A program made the translations under genes and the position numbers. From DATAVB01 sp036267955 (lineage in GTDB: Bacteria; Actinomycetota; Actinomycetes; Mycobacteriales; QHCD01), in NCBI GenBank assembly GCA_036267955.1, contig DATAVB010000086.1:8082-72081 (forward strand): a DNA stretch of 64,000 nucleotides. The letters run 5' to 3'. Below the pieces are notes generated by a model that saw nothing but the letters and a program-made list of their open reading frames with translations, made no database searches and was not told where the DNA came from. Below are positions 33,572 to 41,550 of this stretch, piece after piece (position 1 is the stretch's first letter; each line of letters opens with the position of its first letter).

Positions 33572-34176
33572 GGTGTGGCCAATTGCCGGAGGGCCGTCGG
33601 CGCCGCACCCTCATCGAGGCGCTGCCGGATCACGGCGGCACATTCCGCGGAGCTGAGCTTCGACGTGTCGACCTCGAGATCGTAGATTCCCGGTATGTGT
33701 ACGGCGTCCTGCCACCGGTGCACCTCCGGCGGTATCGAGCCGTCGGCCGCGTAGCTGTTCTGCCAGGTCGCGATCCGGCGTTCCATGACGACCTCGACCG
33801 GGCAGCGGACACCGACGAACAGGGCCGGCAGCGGCGCCAACCGGCGCGCGCAACGGGCCAGAATGCCGCGCGGTTGCGAATAGTTGTCGTGATGGCCGAC
33901 GTCGACAACCACGTTCAGGCCGAGCCGACTCTGGGCGGCGATGGCCTCGTACAGCCCGTCATACATGGTGACGATGAGTGGCTCCAGGTCGGGACGTTCG
34001 CCGCCGGGCCGCAGCCCGATGCCCGGCTGATAGCGATCCGGGATCGTCTCCTTGTAGCGGTCGACGCCGAGATTCAGCCACACGCCGTCGAAAATCTCCT
34101 GGATCGCGCGCGAGATACTGGATTTACCCGAGCGGGGAGTCCCGTTCAGAATCACGATCTGACCTGCCTGAGGCAT
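33568..34176 (-). CDS. Chloramphenicol phosphotransferase-like P-loop kinase
   Basis: A 202-residue protein with Walker A LNGTPRSGKSSISRAIQ, the WLNLGVDRYKETIP segment that parallels the catalytic-Asp region of the Streptomyces venezuelae chloramphenicol phosphotransferase, NVVVDVGHHD, the PALFVGVRCPVEVVMERR strand and YDLEVDTSKLS near the end. The enzyme family phosphorylates small hydroxylated compounds; resistance to chloramphenicol is not implied. I choose the ATG at 34176 because GGGAG lies eight bases before it; the frame is open 14 codons further. It is the first gene of a two-gene unit. Confidence 0.82.
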   Translation of the reverse strand: MPQAGQIVILNGTPRSGKSSISRAIQEIFDGVWLNLGVDRYKETIPDRYQPGIGLRPGGERPDLEPLIVTMYDGLYEAIAAQSRLGLNVVVDVGHHDNYSQPRGILARCARRLAPLPALFVGVRCPVEVVMERRIATWQNSYAADGSIPPEVHRWQDAVHIPGIYDLEVDTSKLSSAECAAVIRQRLDEGAAPTALRQLATP

Positions 34177-34248
34177 GCATGTACTCCCTGGAATGTCTGG
34201 ATATCGGGATGTCCTCACGGTATGGCTGTTCGCCGGGAAAAATAAGTC

Positions 34249-34277
34249 TTGTTCTTGGTTGCCCGATCTGATGTATT
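34249..34277 (+). promoter_or_regulatory. Candidate promoter of the ECF operon
   Basis: TTGTTC (34249-34254) and TGTATT (34272-34277) are 17 bases apart in an AT-rich island of the 277-base gap between the divergent kinase-like and small basic genes. The rest of the gap shows no gene. Confidence 0.35.
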
Positions 34278-34453
34278 AGGCGGGGGAGGACCGGATGAGC
34301 CTCCCGGATCCCATTCCAGCGGAACCGCCATTTGTCGGCTTTGTCGCCGCGGCCGGGACATCATCGAAGAATCTTCGCCGGATTCCAACACTTCACCGGG
34401 CCGTCCGTCGTACCAAATGACTGCCCAGCAACACCCACCATGAGGTGATCGAA

Positions 34454-34642
34454 ATGGATCCCAGGTACTACATCGCCGCGCACAGCGAGCTGATCGAACG
34501 GCGGCGCTCGGCCGAGCGGGCCCGACTCGTCAGGTCGGGCGGCCCGTCCGTCGTCCGGGCGAGGGCCGGTGCGATGCTAATCCGGATGGGCTGCCGGTTG
34601 GCCCGCGACCACCGCTCCGCCCCCGCCGCCGTCAACGCTTAG
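34454..34642 (+). CDS. Small basic hypothetical protein, first gene of the ECF operon
   Basis: A 62-residue protein, rich in Arg and Ala (SELIERRRSAERARLVRSGG), with no membrane span or signal. The ATG at 34454 has GAGGTGA five bases upstream; a GTG three codons earlier is possible. It resembles nothing I know. Eleven bases separate it from the four-repeat protein, then the sigma factor and a last small gene, so it belongs to a four-gene unit. A DNA- or RNA-binding or anti-sigma-like accessory role is possible but not shown. Confidence 0.6.
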   Translation: MDPRYYIAAHSELIERRRSAERARLVRSGGPSVVRARAGAMLIRMGCRLARDHRSAPAAVNA

Positions 34643-34653
34643 GAGTGATACCG

Positions 34654-35598
34654 ATGTCCGCTGACCTCGACGGCGTCGTCCGGGATCGACAGATCCTGGA
34701 CCTGACCTCGCTGCAGACCCCCGAAGACGTCGACCGCATCACCGGCCTGGAGAACATCGAGTTCGTTCTCGTTCCGGCCTCGCTGGCGGCGGCGGTCGAT
34801 GGAATCCCACGGCGCAATGTCGAGCAGTACGTCGTCGTACCGGACGGCGTACGGGTCCGGAGCCAGACCGGCATGCTCCAGGTCGGTGGCGGGTCGTTCA
34901 ACGGCCCGGACGCGCAGAACGAGTTTCTGGTCGTGCTGGGGGCGTTGGTGTTCACTACCCCGGTCACCGACATCAAGCTGGCCGGCATCGTGGTGATCGG
35001 TGCCGTGTACGCGCCGATCGGTAGCGAGGACGCGGTCGGTGGCGCTATCACCCAGGTGATGGGCATGGTGGGTTATTACCGTTATGCCGAGGGTCAGCAG
35101 ATCAAGACGTTGAGCGGACAGCCGAAGCTGAACGGCGCCGCGCTCGCCAACAAGGCCGGCAGCCCCGACGACATCCTCATAGCGGCCGGACAATTCACCG
35201 TGACCGGGCCCGTCACCGAATTGGGATACCGGGAGTTGGTCGTACTGGGTCAGGCGATTCTGCCCCGGTCCGGCGAGGACGTGCTCGGCCCCGCGCTGCA
35301 GGTCTCCGGTCAGACGATCTGGTACGGCGGAAGCAATCCGCGGCTGTTCATGGGTAATGAGGAGTTCGGTCGGCAATTCCTCGAGCTGATCGAGGAGCCC
35401 GCGACGTTCATTCTGTTTGGCAACGCCACTTTTGACGCTGACGTGACGCCCGAGCTGCTGCGCGAGAAGGTCGCGGAGATCGTGTTGTTCGGAACGATCG
35501 AGGGGCCGAAGAGCATCGTTCCGGTCCTGCAGTATCTGACCACCGAGAAGTTCGGCACCATCAACGCACTTGAGGACTCCGCCGGTGACGCGGGATGA
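34654..35598 (+). CDS. Unrecognised protein with four beta-rich repeats, next to an ECF sigma factor
   Basis: A 314-residue soluble-looking protein. I use the ATG at 34654 (TAGGAG eight bases upstream) rather than the GTG nine bases earlier. Four imperfect repeats of about 65 residues are visible. Each opens with a hydrophobic strand pair such as NEFLVVLGALVFTTPVTDIKL, DDILIAAGQFTVTGPVTEL or ATFILFGNATFDADVTPEL, and continues with a second strand of the type GIVVIGAVYAP, ELVVLGQAILP or EIVLFGTIEGP. The pattern suggests a stacked, solenoid-like or bactofilin-like beta fold. There is no signal peptide. Its 3' end overlaps the sigma factor gene by 14 bases, so it is translationally coupled and may sense or sequester something for that sigma factor. 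No family is recognised. Confidence 0.8.
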   Translation: MSADLDGVVRDRQILDLTSLQTPEDVDRITGLENIEFVLVPASLAAAVDGIPRRNVEQYVVVPDGVRVRSQTGMLQVGGGSFNGPDAQNEFLVVLGALVFTTPVTDIKLAGIVVIGAVYAPIGSEDAVGGAITQVMGMVGYYRYAEGQQIKTLSGQPKLNGAALANKAGSPDDILIAAGQFTVTGPVTELGYRELVVLGQAILPRSGEDVLGPALQVSGQTIWYGGSNPRLFMGNEEFGRQFLELIEEPATFILFGNATFDADVTPELLREKVAEIVLFGTIEGPKSIVPVLQYLTTEKFGTINALEDSAGDAG

Positions 35599-36115
35599 CG
35601 ACGCGCGGACCTTCGCGCGGATCTACGACGAACACCGGACCGCCGTACACGCCTATTTCCTCGGCCGTACCAGCGATCCGGAGATCGCCGCGGACCTGAT
35701 GCAGGAAACCTTTCTGCGGACCTGGCGCCGGCTGCCCGAGGTCGCCGATCTCGACGACGATCGGCGCCGGGCGTGGATCTTCACCGTGGCGCGCAATCTG
35801 ACGATCGACACCTACCGCAGCCGGGCGACGGCGAAGGCCACCCAGGCCGCCCTGCAACGGTCCGCGCCGACCGCCGCACCGGATCACGAACAGCCCGACT
35901 CGCAGGCGGAGCTGGCTGAACACGTCGCCGCGCTGGACAAGGCGATCGCCGCGCTGCCGGACAAACTTCGTACCACCCTGACCATGCACGCGGCGGGCGG
36001 AATGAACAGTGCCCAGATCGCCAAGGCGCTGGGCGAACCGGCCGGCACGATCCGGTACCGGCTGAGCCAGGCCCGGCAGCGCCTTGCGGCGACCCTCTTG
36101 ACCGTGGAGGCTTGA
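35585..36115 (+). CDS. ECF-type RNA polymerase sigma factor
   Basis: A 176-residue sigma factor with region 2 (FARIYDEHRTAVHAYFLGR, DLMQETFLRTWRRLPEV, AWIFTVARNLTIDTYRSRA) and region 4 (AALPDKLRTTLTMHAAGGMNSAQIAKALGEPAGTIRYRLSQARQRL). It lacks extra domains. The GTG at 35585 has GAGGA nine bases upstream; an earlier TTG at 35570 is possible. The gene overlaps the four-repeat protein by 14 bases and is followed three bases on by a 69-residue protein. No typical membrane anti-sigma factor lies beside it, so control must be unusual, or lie in the small neighbours. Confidence 0.93.
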   Translation: MTRDDDARTFARIYDEHRTAVHAYFLGRTSDPEIAADLMQETFLRTWRRLPEVADLDDDRRRAWIFTVARNLTIDTYRSRATAKATQAALQRSAPTAAPDHEQPDSQAELAEHVAALDKAIAALPDKLRTTLTMHAAGGMNSAQIAKALGEPAGTIRYRLSQARQRLAATLLTVEA

Positions 36116-36118
36116 GCC

Positions 36119-36328
36119 ATGCCACTCGGACTGGATCAACTGCTGGAAGCGTGGGGCACCGCGCAGCGGCTGAGCCCGCAGCGGGCCGACCGCATCCGGG
36201 CCGAGATCATCGCGCCGCCGGCGTTACCGACGGCCTGGTGGGTCGACTTCAACGGCCGGCTGGCCGGCGCCTTCCTGCAGTCGAACGGTGTCGCGAGCAT
36301 TCCGGCCACGGCCGAAGTGGCGGCCTAG
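36119..36328 (+). CDS. Small hypothetical protein after the ECF sigma factor
   Basis: A 69-residue protein whose ATG lies three bases after the sigma factor stop, with GGAGG upstream. The N-terminal half is helical (LDQLLEAWGTAQRLSPQRADRIRAEI) and the second half has WWVDFNGRLAGAF. No cysteines or membrane spans. Its position is that of an anti-sigma factor, but the sequence does not match the ZAS or RskA types. Its 3' end overlaps the end of the converging gene by four bases. Confidence 0.65.
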   Translation: MPLGLDQLLEAWGTAQRLSPQRADRIRAEIIAPPALPTAWWVDFNGRLAGAFLQSNGVASIPATAEVAA

Positions 36329-37047
36329 ATCCGGGCGAGTCGGGTCAGGCCGGCCAGGAACGCGGCCCGTTCGGCATCGCTGAAGTCCACATAGGGCAGT
36401 GCCGCCAGCCGATTGGTCTCCGCTTCGAGCTGTTCTGCCACCGGGCCACCGTCGAGTTGTTGTACGGCGTCCGCGCTCAACCCGGCGGCCTCCCACGCCG
36501 TCACGTGCGCATCCGCGCGGTGGTAGCGCAACGCCGTGATGCGGTCGTGCAACCCGTGCGCCGCGGAATCGGCGGTATCCGGCGGTTTCATCAGCGCGAA
36601 CGCCACGCCGCCGGTGGCGGCTGCGAGGGCGCGGTCGGCCAACGGCCGCAGGTCCTCGACAACGTCGGCATGGTCGGCGAAGAGTTCCCCGACCGCCGCT
36701 CCCTGCACCTTTCGGAGGCCGACCAGCAATTCCCGCCCGGTCGGGCTCGCGGCAACGACGTCACCGGAACGGATCAGCAGACCCTGCCGCACCTGCTGAT
36801 CCAGCCCGGCGGCGAATTCCCCGAATGGCGCGTACCGCGCAATGCTGTGCAACTCGGCGGCCAGCGCGGGCCCGGCGAGCAGTGGAGTCAGCAGCGGCAC
36901 CAAGAGGCCACCACGCTCCAAACCCGCCGCGTGGAACAGTTCCACCGCGGCCGGCCGGGCGATCGGGTGCACCGCGATGGTGACCCGGTCGATCTCGGGT
37001 GCGACCGCGGCGGCGAATTCGAATGCAGTCATGCCGAATTCAGTCAT
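36325..37047 (-). CDS. SCO6745-like helical protein
   Basis: A 240-residue, mostly helical, soluble protein. VHPIARPAAVELFHAAGLERG and ALRYHRADAHVTAWEAAGL match the pattern of the actinobacterial SCO6745 family, whose function is unknown. It starts at 37047, or at the ATG five codons later, which would remove its overlap with the stop of the exporter gene upstream. Together they look like a two-gene unit. Confidence 0.75.
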   Translation of the reverse strand: MTEFGMTAFEFAAAVAPEIDRVTIAVHPIARPAAVELFHAAGLERGGLLVPLLTPLLAGPALAAELHSIARYAPFGEFAAGLDQQVRQGLLIRSGDVVAASPTGRELLVGLRKVQGAAVGELFADHADVVEDLRPLADRALAAATGGVAFALMKPPDTADSAAHGLHDRITALRYHRADAHVTAWEAAGLSADAVQQLDGGPVAEQLEAETNRLAALPYVDFSDAERAAFLAGLTRLARI

Positions 37048-37678
37048 GCCGGCCGGTCACCGCGAGGCTGGCTCCGAGTCCGATCATGACCAGCCCGGTG
37101 GCGCCACCAATCGCGGCCATCCGGCGCGGCGAATCGGCGATCCAGGACCGCGCGACACCGGCGATCAGACTGAACGTCGTATCGGTGGCCAAGGCGATTG
37201 CGAAATAGATCAGACCGAGCAACAGCATCTGCAGCGGCACATTGCCGGCGGCGCGATCGACGAACTGCGGCAGAATGGCGGCAAAGAATATCGCGGATTT
37301 TGGATTGGTCGCACCGACCACGAAGCCCTCACGAAATGCGCGCCGGCTGCCGCGGAATTCCGCTCGCCCGGTCAACACCGAGGACAGCGAGCGGCGTTGC
37401 CGGATCGTACGAATTCCCAGATACACCAGATATGCGGCGCCGATCAGTTTGACCGCGGTGAAGACGACCGCGGAGCGCTCAAGCACCGTCCCGATACCGA
37501 CCGCGACCGCACCGACCAGTGCGTACTCGCCCAGCGCATTGCCCAGCACAGTCGCGACCGCCCCGCGCCGGCCGTGTACGAGGGCCCGGCTCACCACGAA
37601 CAGGACGCTCGGTCCCGGCGCCACGATGAGCACGGCGGCGAGCAGCACAAAAGCCAGCAGCCGATCTGGATTGACCAT
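37040..37678 (-). CDS. LysE/RhtB-family exporter
   Basis: A 212-residue membrane protein with about six helices. The family pattern is clear: VLIVAPGPSVLFVVSRAL, LGNALGEYALVGAVAVG, AAYLVYLGIRTIR and GFVVGATNPKSAIFFAAILPQFV. Members export amino acids or related metabolites; the substrate is unknown. It is divergent from the pentapeptide-repeat gene, 57 bases away. Confidence 0.93.
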   Translation of the reverse strand: MVNPDRLLAFVLLAAVLIVAPGPSVLFVVSRALVHGRRGAVATVLGNALGEYALVGAVAVGIGTVLERSAVVFTAVKLIGAAYLVYLGIRTIRQRRSLSSVLTGRAEFRGSRRAFREGFVVGATNPKSAIFFAAILPQFVDRAAGNVPLQMLLLGLIYFAIALATDTTFSLIAGVARSWIADSPRRMAAIGGATGLVMIGLGASLAVTGRHD

Positions 37679-37735
37679 GAAAGCGATCGTACCGGCAGGT
37701 TATGGTCGGCGGACCGGACGGCGAGAGGGAGCGGC

Positions 37736-38332
37736 GTGGTCGAGGAATGGGTCGATGCGGATTTCAGCGGCGTTGACTGGTACGGCGAGGAGCGGTCCGC
37801 CGGCCGTTATGTGCGGTGCCGCTTTCTCGGCGCCGATCTCACCGAGACGCAGACCCGCGGGGTGGTCTTCGAGGAATGCGATTTCGGGAATGCCAAGCTG
37901 AATTCCTCGGTGCACGACGAGTCGATCTTCCTGAATTGCCGCTTCGAGCGGACCAGCTTCTTCGACGCGACGCTGACCGCGTGCAAGGTGGCCGGCAGCG
38001 AATTCATCACCGCGCAGTTGCGGCCGCTGCGGGTCGAGGGTGGCGACTGGTCGTACGTCAGTCTGCGGTTGGCTGACCTTGCCGGCGTGACCCTGCGCGA
38101 CGTCCGACTGGTGGAGGCCGATTTCACCGGCGCCAAGCTGCACGGCGCCGATCTGTCCGGCGCTGATCTGTCCCGGGCCCTGTTCGCCGAGGCCGACATC
38201 ACCGGGGCCGACCTGCGCCGCGCCACTCTGGATCATGTGGACACCGCCGGCCTCGACATCTCGGGCGTCAAGATCGGGATCGCGCAGGCCGCCGCACTGG
38301 CCCAGCACCGGGGCGCCGTCGTCGACGGCTGA
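37736..38332 (+). CDS. Pentapeptide-repeat protein
   Basis: A 198-residue protein that folds as a right-handed quadrilateral beta-helix. Repeats of A(D/N)LXX type are plain in CRFLGADLTETQTRGVVFEEC, in DFTGAKLHGADLSGADLSRAL and in FAEADITGADLRRATLDHV. Some members (MfpA, Qnr) mimic DNA and protect gyrase from quinolones; most have unknown roles, and I see nothing that assigns this one. It starts with a GTG after GAGAGGGAG. The reading frame is open far upstream, but that part is antisense to the exporter genes. Confidence 0.9.
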   Translation: MVEEWVDADFSGVDWYGEERSAGRYVRCRFLGADLTETQTRGVVFEECDFGNAKLNSSVHDESIFLNCRFERTSFFDATLTACKVAGSEFITAQLRPLRVEGGDWSYVSLRLADLAGVTLRDVRLVEADFTGAKLHGADLSGADLSRALFAEADITGADLRRATLDHVDTAGLDISGVKIGIAQAAALAQHRGAVVDG

Positions 38333-38353
38333 TCGATCAGTCAGCCGGCGCGG

Positions 38354-39883
38354 TCAGGCCGGCCCGCTCCGGGCACCCACCTGCTGGGCCAGCCCCTCGA
38401 CCGCCTCCCGTGGAGTGAACGATTCGCCGGGGACACCGGTGTGCTCCTCGGCCATCCAGAAGGGCTGCTCGAGGTAGGCCCGCACCGCCGCGGCCTCGGC
38501 GAGCACCCGACGACAGCCGGCCGCCACTTCTCGATGCGCCGCGTCGGCGTGCTCGAGCACGGCCGAGCGGGACGCCCGCAGGTCGATCGCGGGATACCGG
38601 TGCGCGGCGAGTTCTTCCAGGCTGGTGATCGTGACCGCGCCGGCCCCCGCCCAGTCCGGCACCGGGTCGGCCTCGGGATGATGCGGCGCCACCCGTACGC
38701 CGGTGACCGATCCACCGGCCGTCGTCACGCCGACCCGGCCGTCGAAGGTGGTCTCGCCGACCCGTTCGGCGACGACCCGGTCCACCGCCAGCAGCACCTG
38801 AGCTCCGGCCGCCGCCAGGGTCGAGGCGCACCGGGCCGCGTAGTCCAGGGCTGCCGCGGCCCGCGCGGTCGGCGCCTGCACGATCAGGGTGGCCTCCGGT
38901 CGGGCCTCGGCGTCCAACAGCCGCGGCAGCCCTGGCCACGAGTGATCGGCGGCCGACTCGGTGGCGGCCACCGCGATCAGCGCGGCCGGGCCGACGCCGA
39001 TCAGGTTGTGGATGACCTCGCCGAGGATCACCAGATGCCCGGTGCCCACCGGACCGAGGAAGTCGACGGTGCCGCCGCGCGGCCACGGTGCGACAGCGTC
39101 CAGGGCCTTGATCCCGGTGCCGAGCACGGCTCCGGGCGGCGGTGCCGACAATGCGACGCCGGCCGGGGGCGGCGGTGCCGAGGCGGGGTCGACGGTTGTG
39201 CCGAACAGCGCCATAACCCTGGTCGCTGCTGTGTCATGAGCCGTGTTGTCGGTTGTCGCGTCGGACATGGTCTGCTCCCTGGGTCGGGTCGGTTGTCTGG
39301 GTTGGGTGGTCGTGGATGGAGGCCGATCGGTGCTGTCGGCGAGGAGCGGACGCAGCCGCCCGCGGGCGTCGTACAACCGCTTCCGGACCGCGCCCCGGCT
39401 GATGCCGAGCAGCTCGGCCAACTCGGCATCGCTCCACTCGCCGTAGTAGCGCAGTCCCAGCAGGACCCGGTCGGCGTCCCGGGTCAGCTGCAGCGCCCGA
39501 CGAACCCGGTCGACCTGGTCGCCCCGTTCGGCGGCCTGTGCCGGATCGGGTCCTCCGGAGCTGGTCGCCGGATCGACCAGAGCAGGGTCGAGGTCGATGA
39601 CGAGGTCGAGCAGCATGGTCGGTCGGGTCCGCCGACGATGCCGGTCGGCGTGCTTGCGCACCACCAGGGCCAGCCAGCGTGGATACGCCACCGGCTCGCG
39701 CAGCGTCCCGATCGACCCGAACACCTCGACCAGCGCGTCCTGCACGACGTCGTCCACGGCGTGCCGGTCATCGACCAGCCGGCCGGCGATCCTGCGGGCC
39801 GGCTCGGCGGAGGCCGCGAGCAGGCGGTCCCGGGCACTCGGGTCCCCGCCCGCCGCCGCGGCCGCCAACTGCTCCAGCTCCAT
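38354..39883 (-). CDS. ECF-like sigma factor fused to a degenerate F1-ATPase-beta-like domain
   Basis: A 509-residue frame without interruption. Residues 1-190 are a sigma factor: region 2 (DDVVQDALVEVFGSIGTL, AYPRWLALVVRKHADRHRRR) and region 4 (LRYYGEWSDAELAELLGISRGAVRKRLYDARGRL). After a Pro/Thr linker, residues 206-509 follow the F1-beta pattern: TGIKALDAVAPWPRGG, a P-loop-like GPVGTGHLV (277-285, Lys replaced by His), TES (308-310) in place of GER, VLLAVDRV as Walker B, then VPDW and AIDLRASRS, and PFWMAEEHTGVPG near the end. ATP hydrolysis is unlikely. An internal ATG at 39268 with AGGGAG upstream could yield the second half separately. It is divergent from the first Mce-associated gene. 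Confidence 0.85.
   Translation of the reverse strand: MELEQLAAAAAGGDPSARDRLLAASAEPARRIAGRLVDDRHAVDDVVQDALVEVFGSIGTLREPVAYPRWLALVVRKHADRHRRRTRPTMLLDLVIDLDPALVDPATSSGGPDPAQAAERGDQVDRVRRALQLTRDADRVLLGLRYYGEWSDAELAELLGISRGAVRKRLYDARGRLRPLLADSTDRPPSTTTQPRQPTRPREQTMSDATTDNTAHDTAATRVMALFGTTVDPASAPPPPAGVALSAPPPGAVLGTGIKALDAVAPWPRGGTVDFLGPVGTGHLVILGEVIHNLIGVGPAALIAVAATESAADHSWPGLPRLLDAEARPEATLIVQAPTARAAAALDYAARCASTLAAAGAQVLLAVDRVVAERVGETTFDGRVGVTTAGGSVTGVRVAPHHPEADPVPDWAGAGAVTITSLEELAAHRYPAIDLRASRSAVLEHADAAHREVAAGCRRVLAEAAAVRAYLEQPFWMAEEHTGVPGESFTPREAVEGLAQQVGARSGPA
39266..39280 (-). promoter_or_regulatory. Internal ribosome binding site and ATG within the sigma/F1-beta gene
   Basis: On the minus strand AGGGAG (39275-39280) lies six bases before an in-frame ATG (39266-39268) at the junction of the two domains. 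Such a site inside a linker suggests a second, shorter product of 304 residues, or recent joining of two genes. Confidence 0.5.
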
Positions 39884-39918
39884 GTGCACCACACCAGTCA
39901 AGGCCCATTGGGCGGGCA

Positions 39919-40557
39919 ATGCGTTACGCCCTGGGCTCCGGGTCGTTGAACGCAGGCGTGGGACATCCGAGTGCAACCGACGCCGAGACCGAGAGTGGCG
40001 CCACGATCGACACAACAGCCGACACCGCCGAGGACCAAGCTACCGAGGTCGCCGCTGACGACGGGACGCCGCGGCGGCCCCGCTTCGCGGCACTGACCTG
40101 GCTGCTGCCGGCGCTGACCGTGGTCGCTCTCCTGGTGGCCGGTGTCGTGGGCGGGCTGTACTACCGCCAGCACGGCAGGGACGCGGCCCGCAATGCGGCG
40201 GTGACCGCCGCCCGCCAGGTCCTCATCAACGCGTACTCGGTGGACTACCGCTCGGTGACCAAGGATTACCAGCGCTTCGTCGACGGCACGTCGGGTGACC
40301 TGCACAGCCAACTGACCGACGGCAGGTCGAAGTTCATCCAGACGGTGCAGACGACGCACACCCACGAGACCGCGCAGATCGTCGACGCCGGAGTGGTCCG
40401 TTCCGACAGCAACTCGGCCACCATCGCGATCGCGCTCAACAGCCCGCTGACCACCACCTCCATCAGCAAACCGCAGACCCGCTCCTACCGGACCGAGGTC
40501 GACGTGGCGCTGGTACACGGCACCTGGCTGGCGACCGCGATCCGGCAGGCGGACTAG
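39919..40557 (+). CDS. Mce-associated membrane protein 1
   Basis: A 212-residue protein. An acidic N-terminal tail (to about residue 55) is followed by one transmembrane helix (LLPALTVVALLVAGVVGGLYY) and an exported domain with ARQVLINAYSVDYRSV and QRFVDGTSGDLHSQL, the hallmark of Mce-associated (Mam/OmamA-type) proteins, which stabilise the Mce complex. I use the ATG at 39919; a GTG some 13 codons later could be the true start. It lies 7 kb beyond the mce operon, beside its partner. Confidence 0.82.
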   Translation: MRYALGSGSLNAGVGHPSATDAETESGATIDTTADTAEDQATEVAADDGTPRRPRFAALTWLLPALTVVALLVAGVVGGLYYRQHGRDAARNAAVTAARQVLINAYSVDYRSVTKDYQRFVDGTSGDLHSQLTDGRSKFIQTVQTTHTHETAQIVDAGVVRSDSNSATIAIALNSPLTTTSISKPQTRSYRTEVDVALVHGTWLATAIRQAD

Positions 40558-40559
40558 AC

Positions 40560-41375
40560 GTGGCCACCAGAGACACGGCGGCAGAGGAGAACGAGCAGAC
40601 GCCCCGGCGTCGGCCCACGCCGCGGCCGTCGGTCGCGCCTGGCGGCGGTCGGCCGCGGGTTGCCGGCCAGCGGAACCGGACCCGCCCGGCGGCCGATGAG
40701 GCGGCGGTCGGCGAGGCGCCGGTCGACGAAACTGGCGACGCAGCTGGCGACATAGCTGACGACGCAGCTGACGACATAGCCGGCGACGAAGCCGGCGACG
40801 CAGCGCGCAATGAAGCGGGCGATGCGGCGACATCGGCCGAGCGGACCCACCGGGCCATACGCCTGCCACGAATGCGGCTGCCGCGCCCGCGGTCCGGATC
40901 CCGCCGGACGTGGCTGAGCGTTTCTGCCGTACTACTGGTCGTCTTCGCGGTGACCGCGGCAGTGCTCGGGCTGCGGCTCTACGACGGCCGGGCCAGTGAC
41001 GCCAACTCGGCGGACGTGCTGCGGATCGTTCCGCGCTATGCCAGCCAGGTGCTGTCGTTCGACTATCGGCACCTCGACACCAATGCCGCCGCCGCGCGGC
41101 CGCTGCTGTCCGGCTCGTACCGCAAGGACTACGACCAGAGCATGACCTCGCATGCGGCGGCCTGGAAGAAGTACCACTACGTGGTGAAGTCCAGCATCGC
41201 CTCGGCCGGTGTCTCGCAGGCGTCGGGTTCGCAGGTCGTGGTGGTGGCGTTCGTGGATCAGTCCGTGTCGGCCGGTACGACCAAGATCGGTACGGCCAAG
41301 GACCTGATTCGACTCCGGCTCACCCTGCAGCGCCAGCACGGCAGTTGGCTCCTCATCAAGCTCGGCTCGCTCTGA
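40560..41375 (+). CDS. Mce-associated membrane protein 2
   Basis: A 271-residue protein with the same plan as its upstream neighbour: a long N-terminal cytoplasmic tail, one transmembrane helix (TWLSVSAVLLVVFAVTAAVLGL) and an exported domain (SQVLSFDYRHLDTNAAAA, SGSYRKDYDQSM). The tail has DNA-level repeats of GACGCAGCTGACGACATAGC type that encode DDAADDIAGD-like units. The GTG start lies two bases after the preceding stop. It should work with the Mce transporter. Confidence 0.85.
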   Translation: MATRDTAAEENEQTPRRRPTPRPSVAPGGGRPRVAGQRNRTRPAADEAAVGEAPVDETGDAAGDIADDAADDIAGDEAGDAARNEAGDAATSAERTHRAIRLPRMRLPRPRSGSRRTWLSVSAVLLVVFAVTAAVLGLRLYDGRASDANSADVLRIVPRYASQVLSFDYRHLDTNAAAARPLLSGSYRKDYDQSMTSHAAAWKKYHYVVKSSIASAGVSQASGSQVVVVAFVDQSVSAGTTKIGTAKDLIRLRLTLQRQHGSWLLIKLGSL

Positions 41376-41550
41376 CACGGAGCGTCACCATCGGGTCGGC
41401 CGACGCCCGAGCCGGGAGATCGCCGGGCACGGCGCGTCGAAAGCACGCCACAGTGCTTGACGCGGGGCCCTCGGAGAGTCAGGCTGGGCGCACGGTGATG
41501 ACATCTGAAAGCCTGCGCACCGACTGCGGCCGGTCCGGCATGGGCCCGAT

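Noticed and set aside
33568..34176. Chloramphenicol resistance gene
   Set aside because: Only the fold and the Asp region are shared with the phosphotransferase; many such proteins have other substrates.
36842..37735. Long upstream extension of the pentapeptide-repeat gene
   Set aside because: The extension is antisense to two minus-strand genes; a GTG with a binding site at 37736 fits the domain start.
37736..38332. Quinolone-resistance protein (Qnr/MfpA)
   Set aside because: Pentapeptide repeats alone do not show gyrase binding, and the regular repeat run is short and interrupted.
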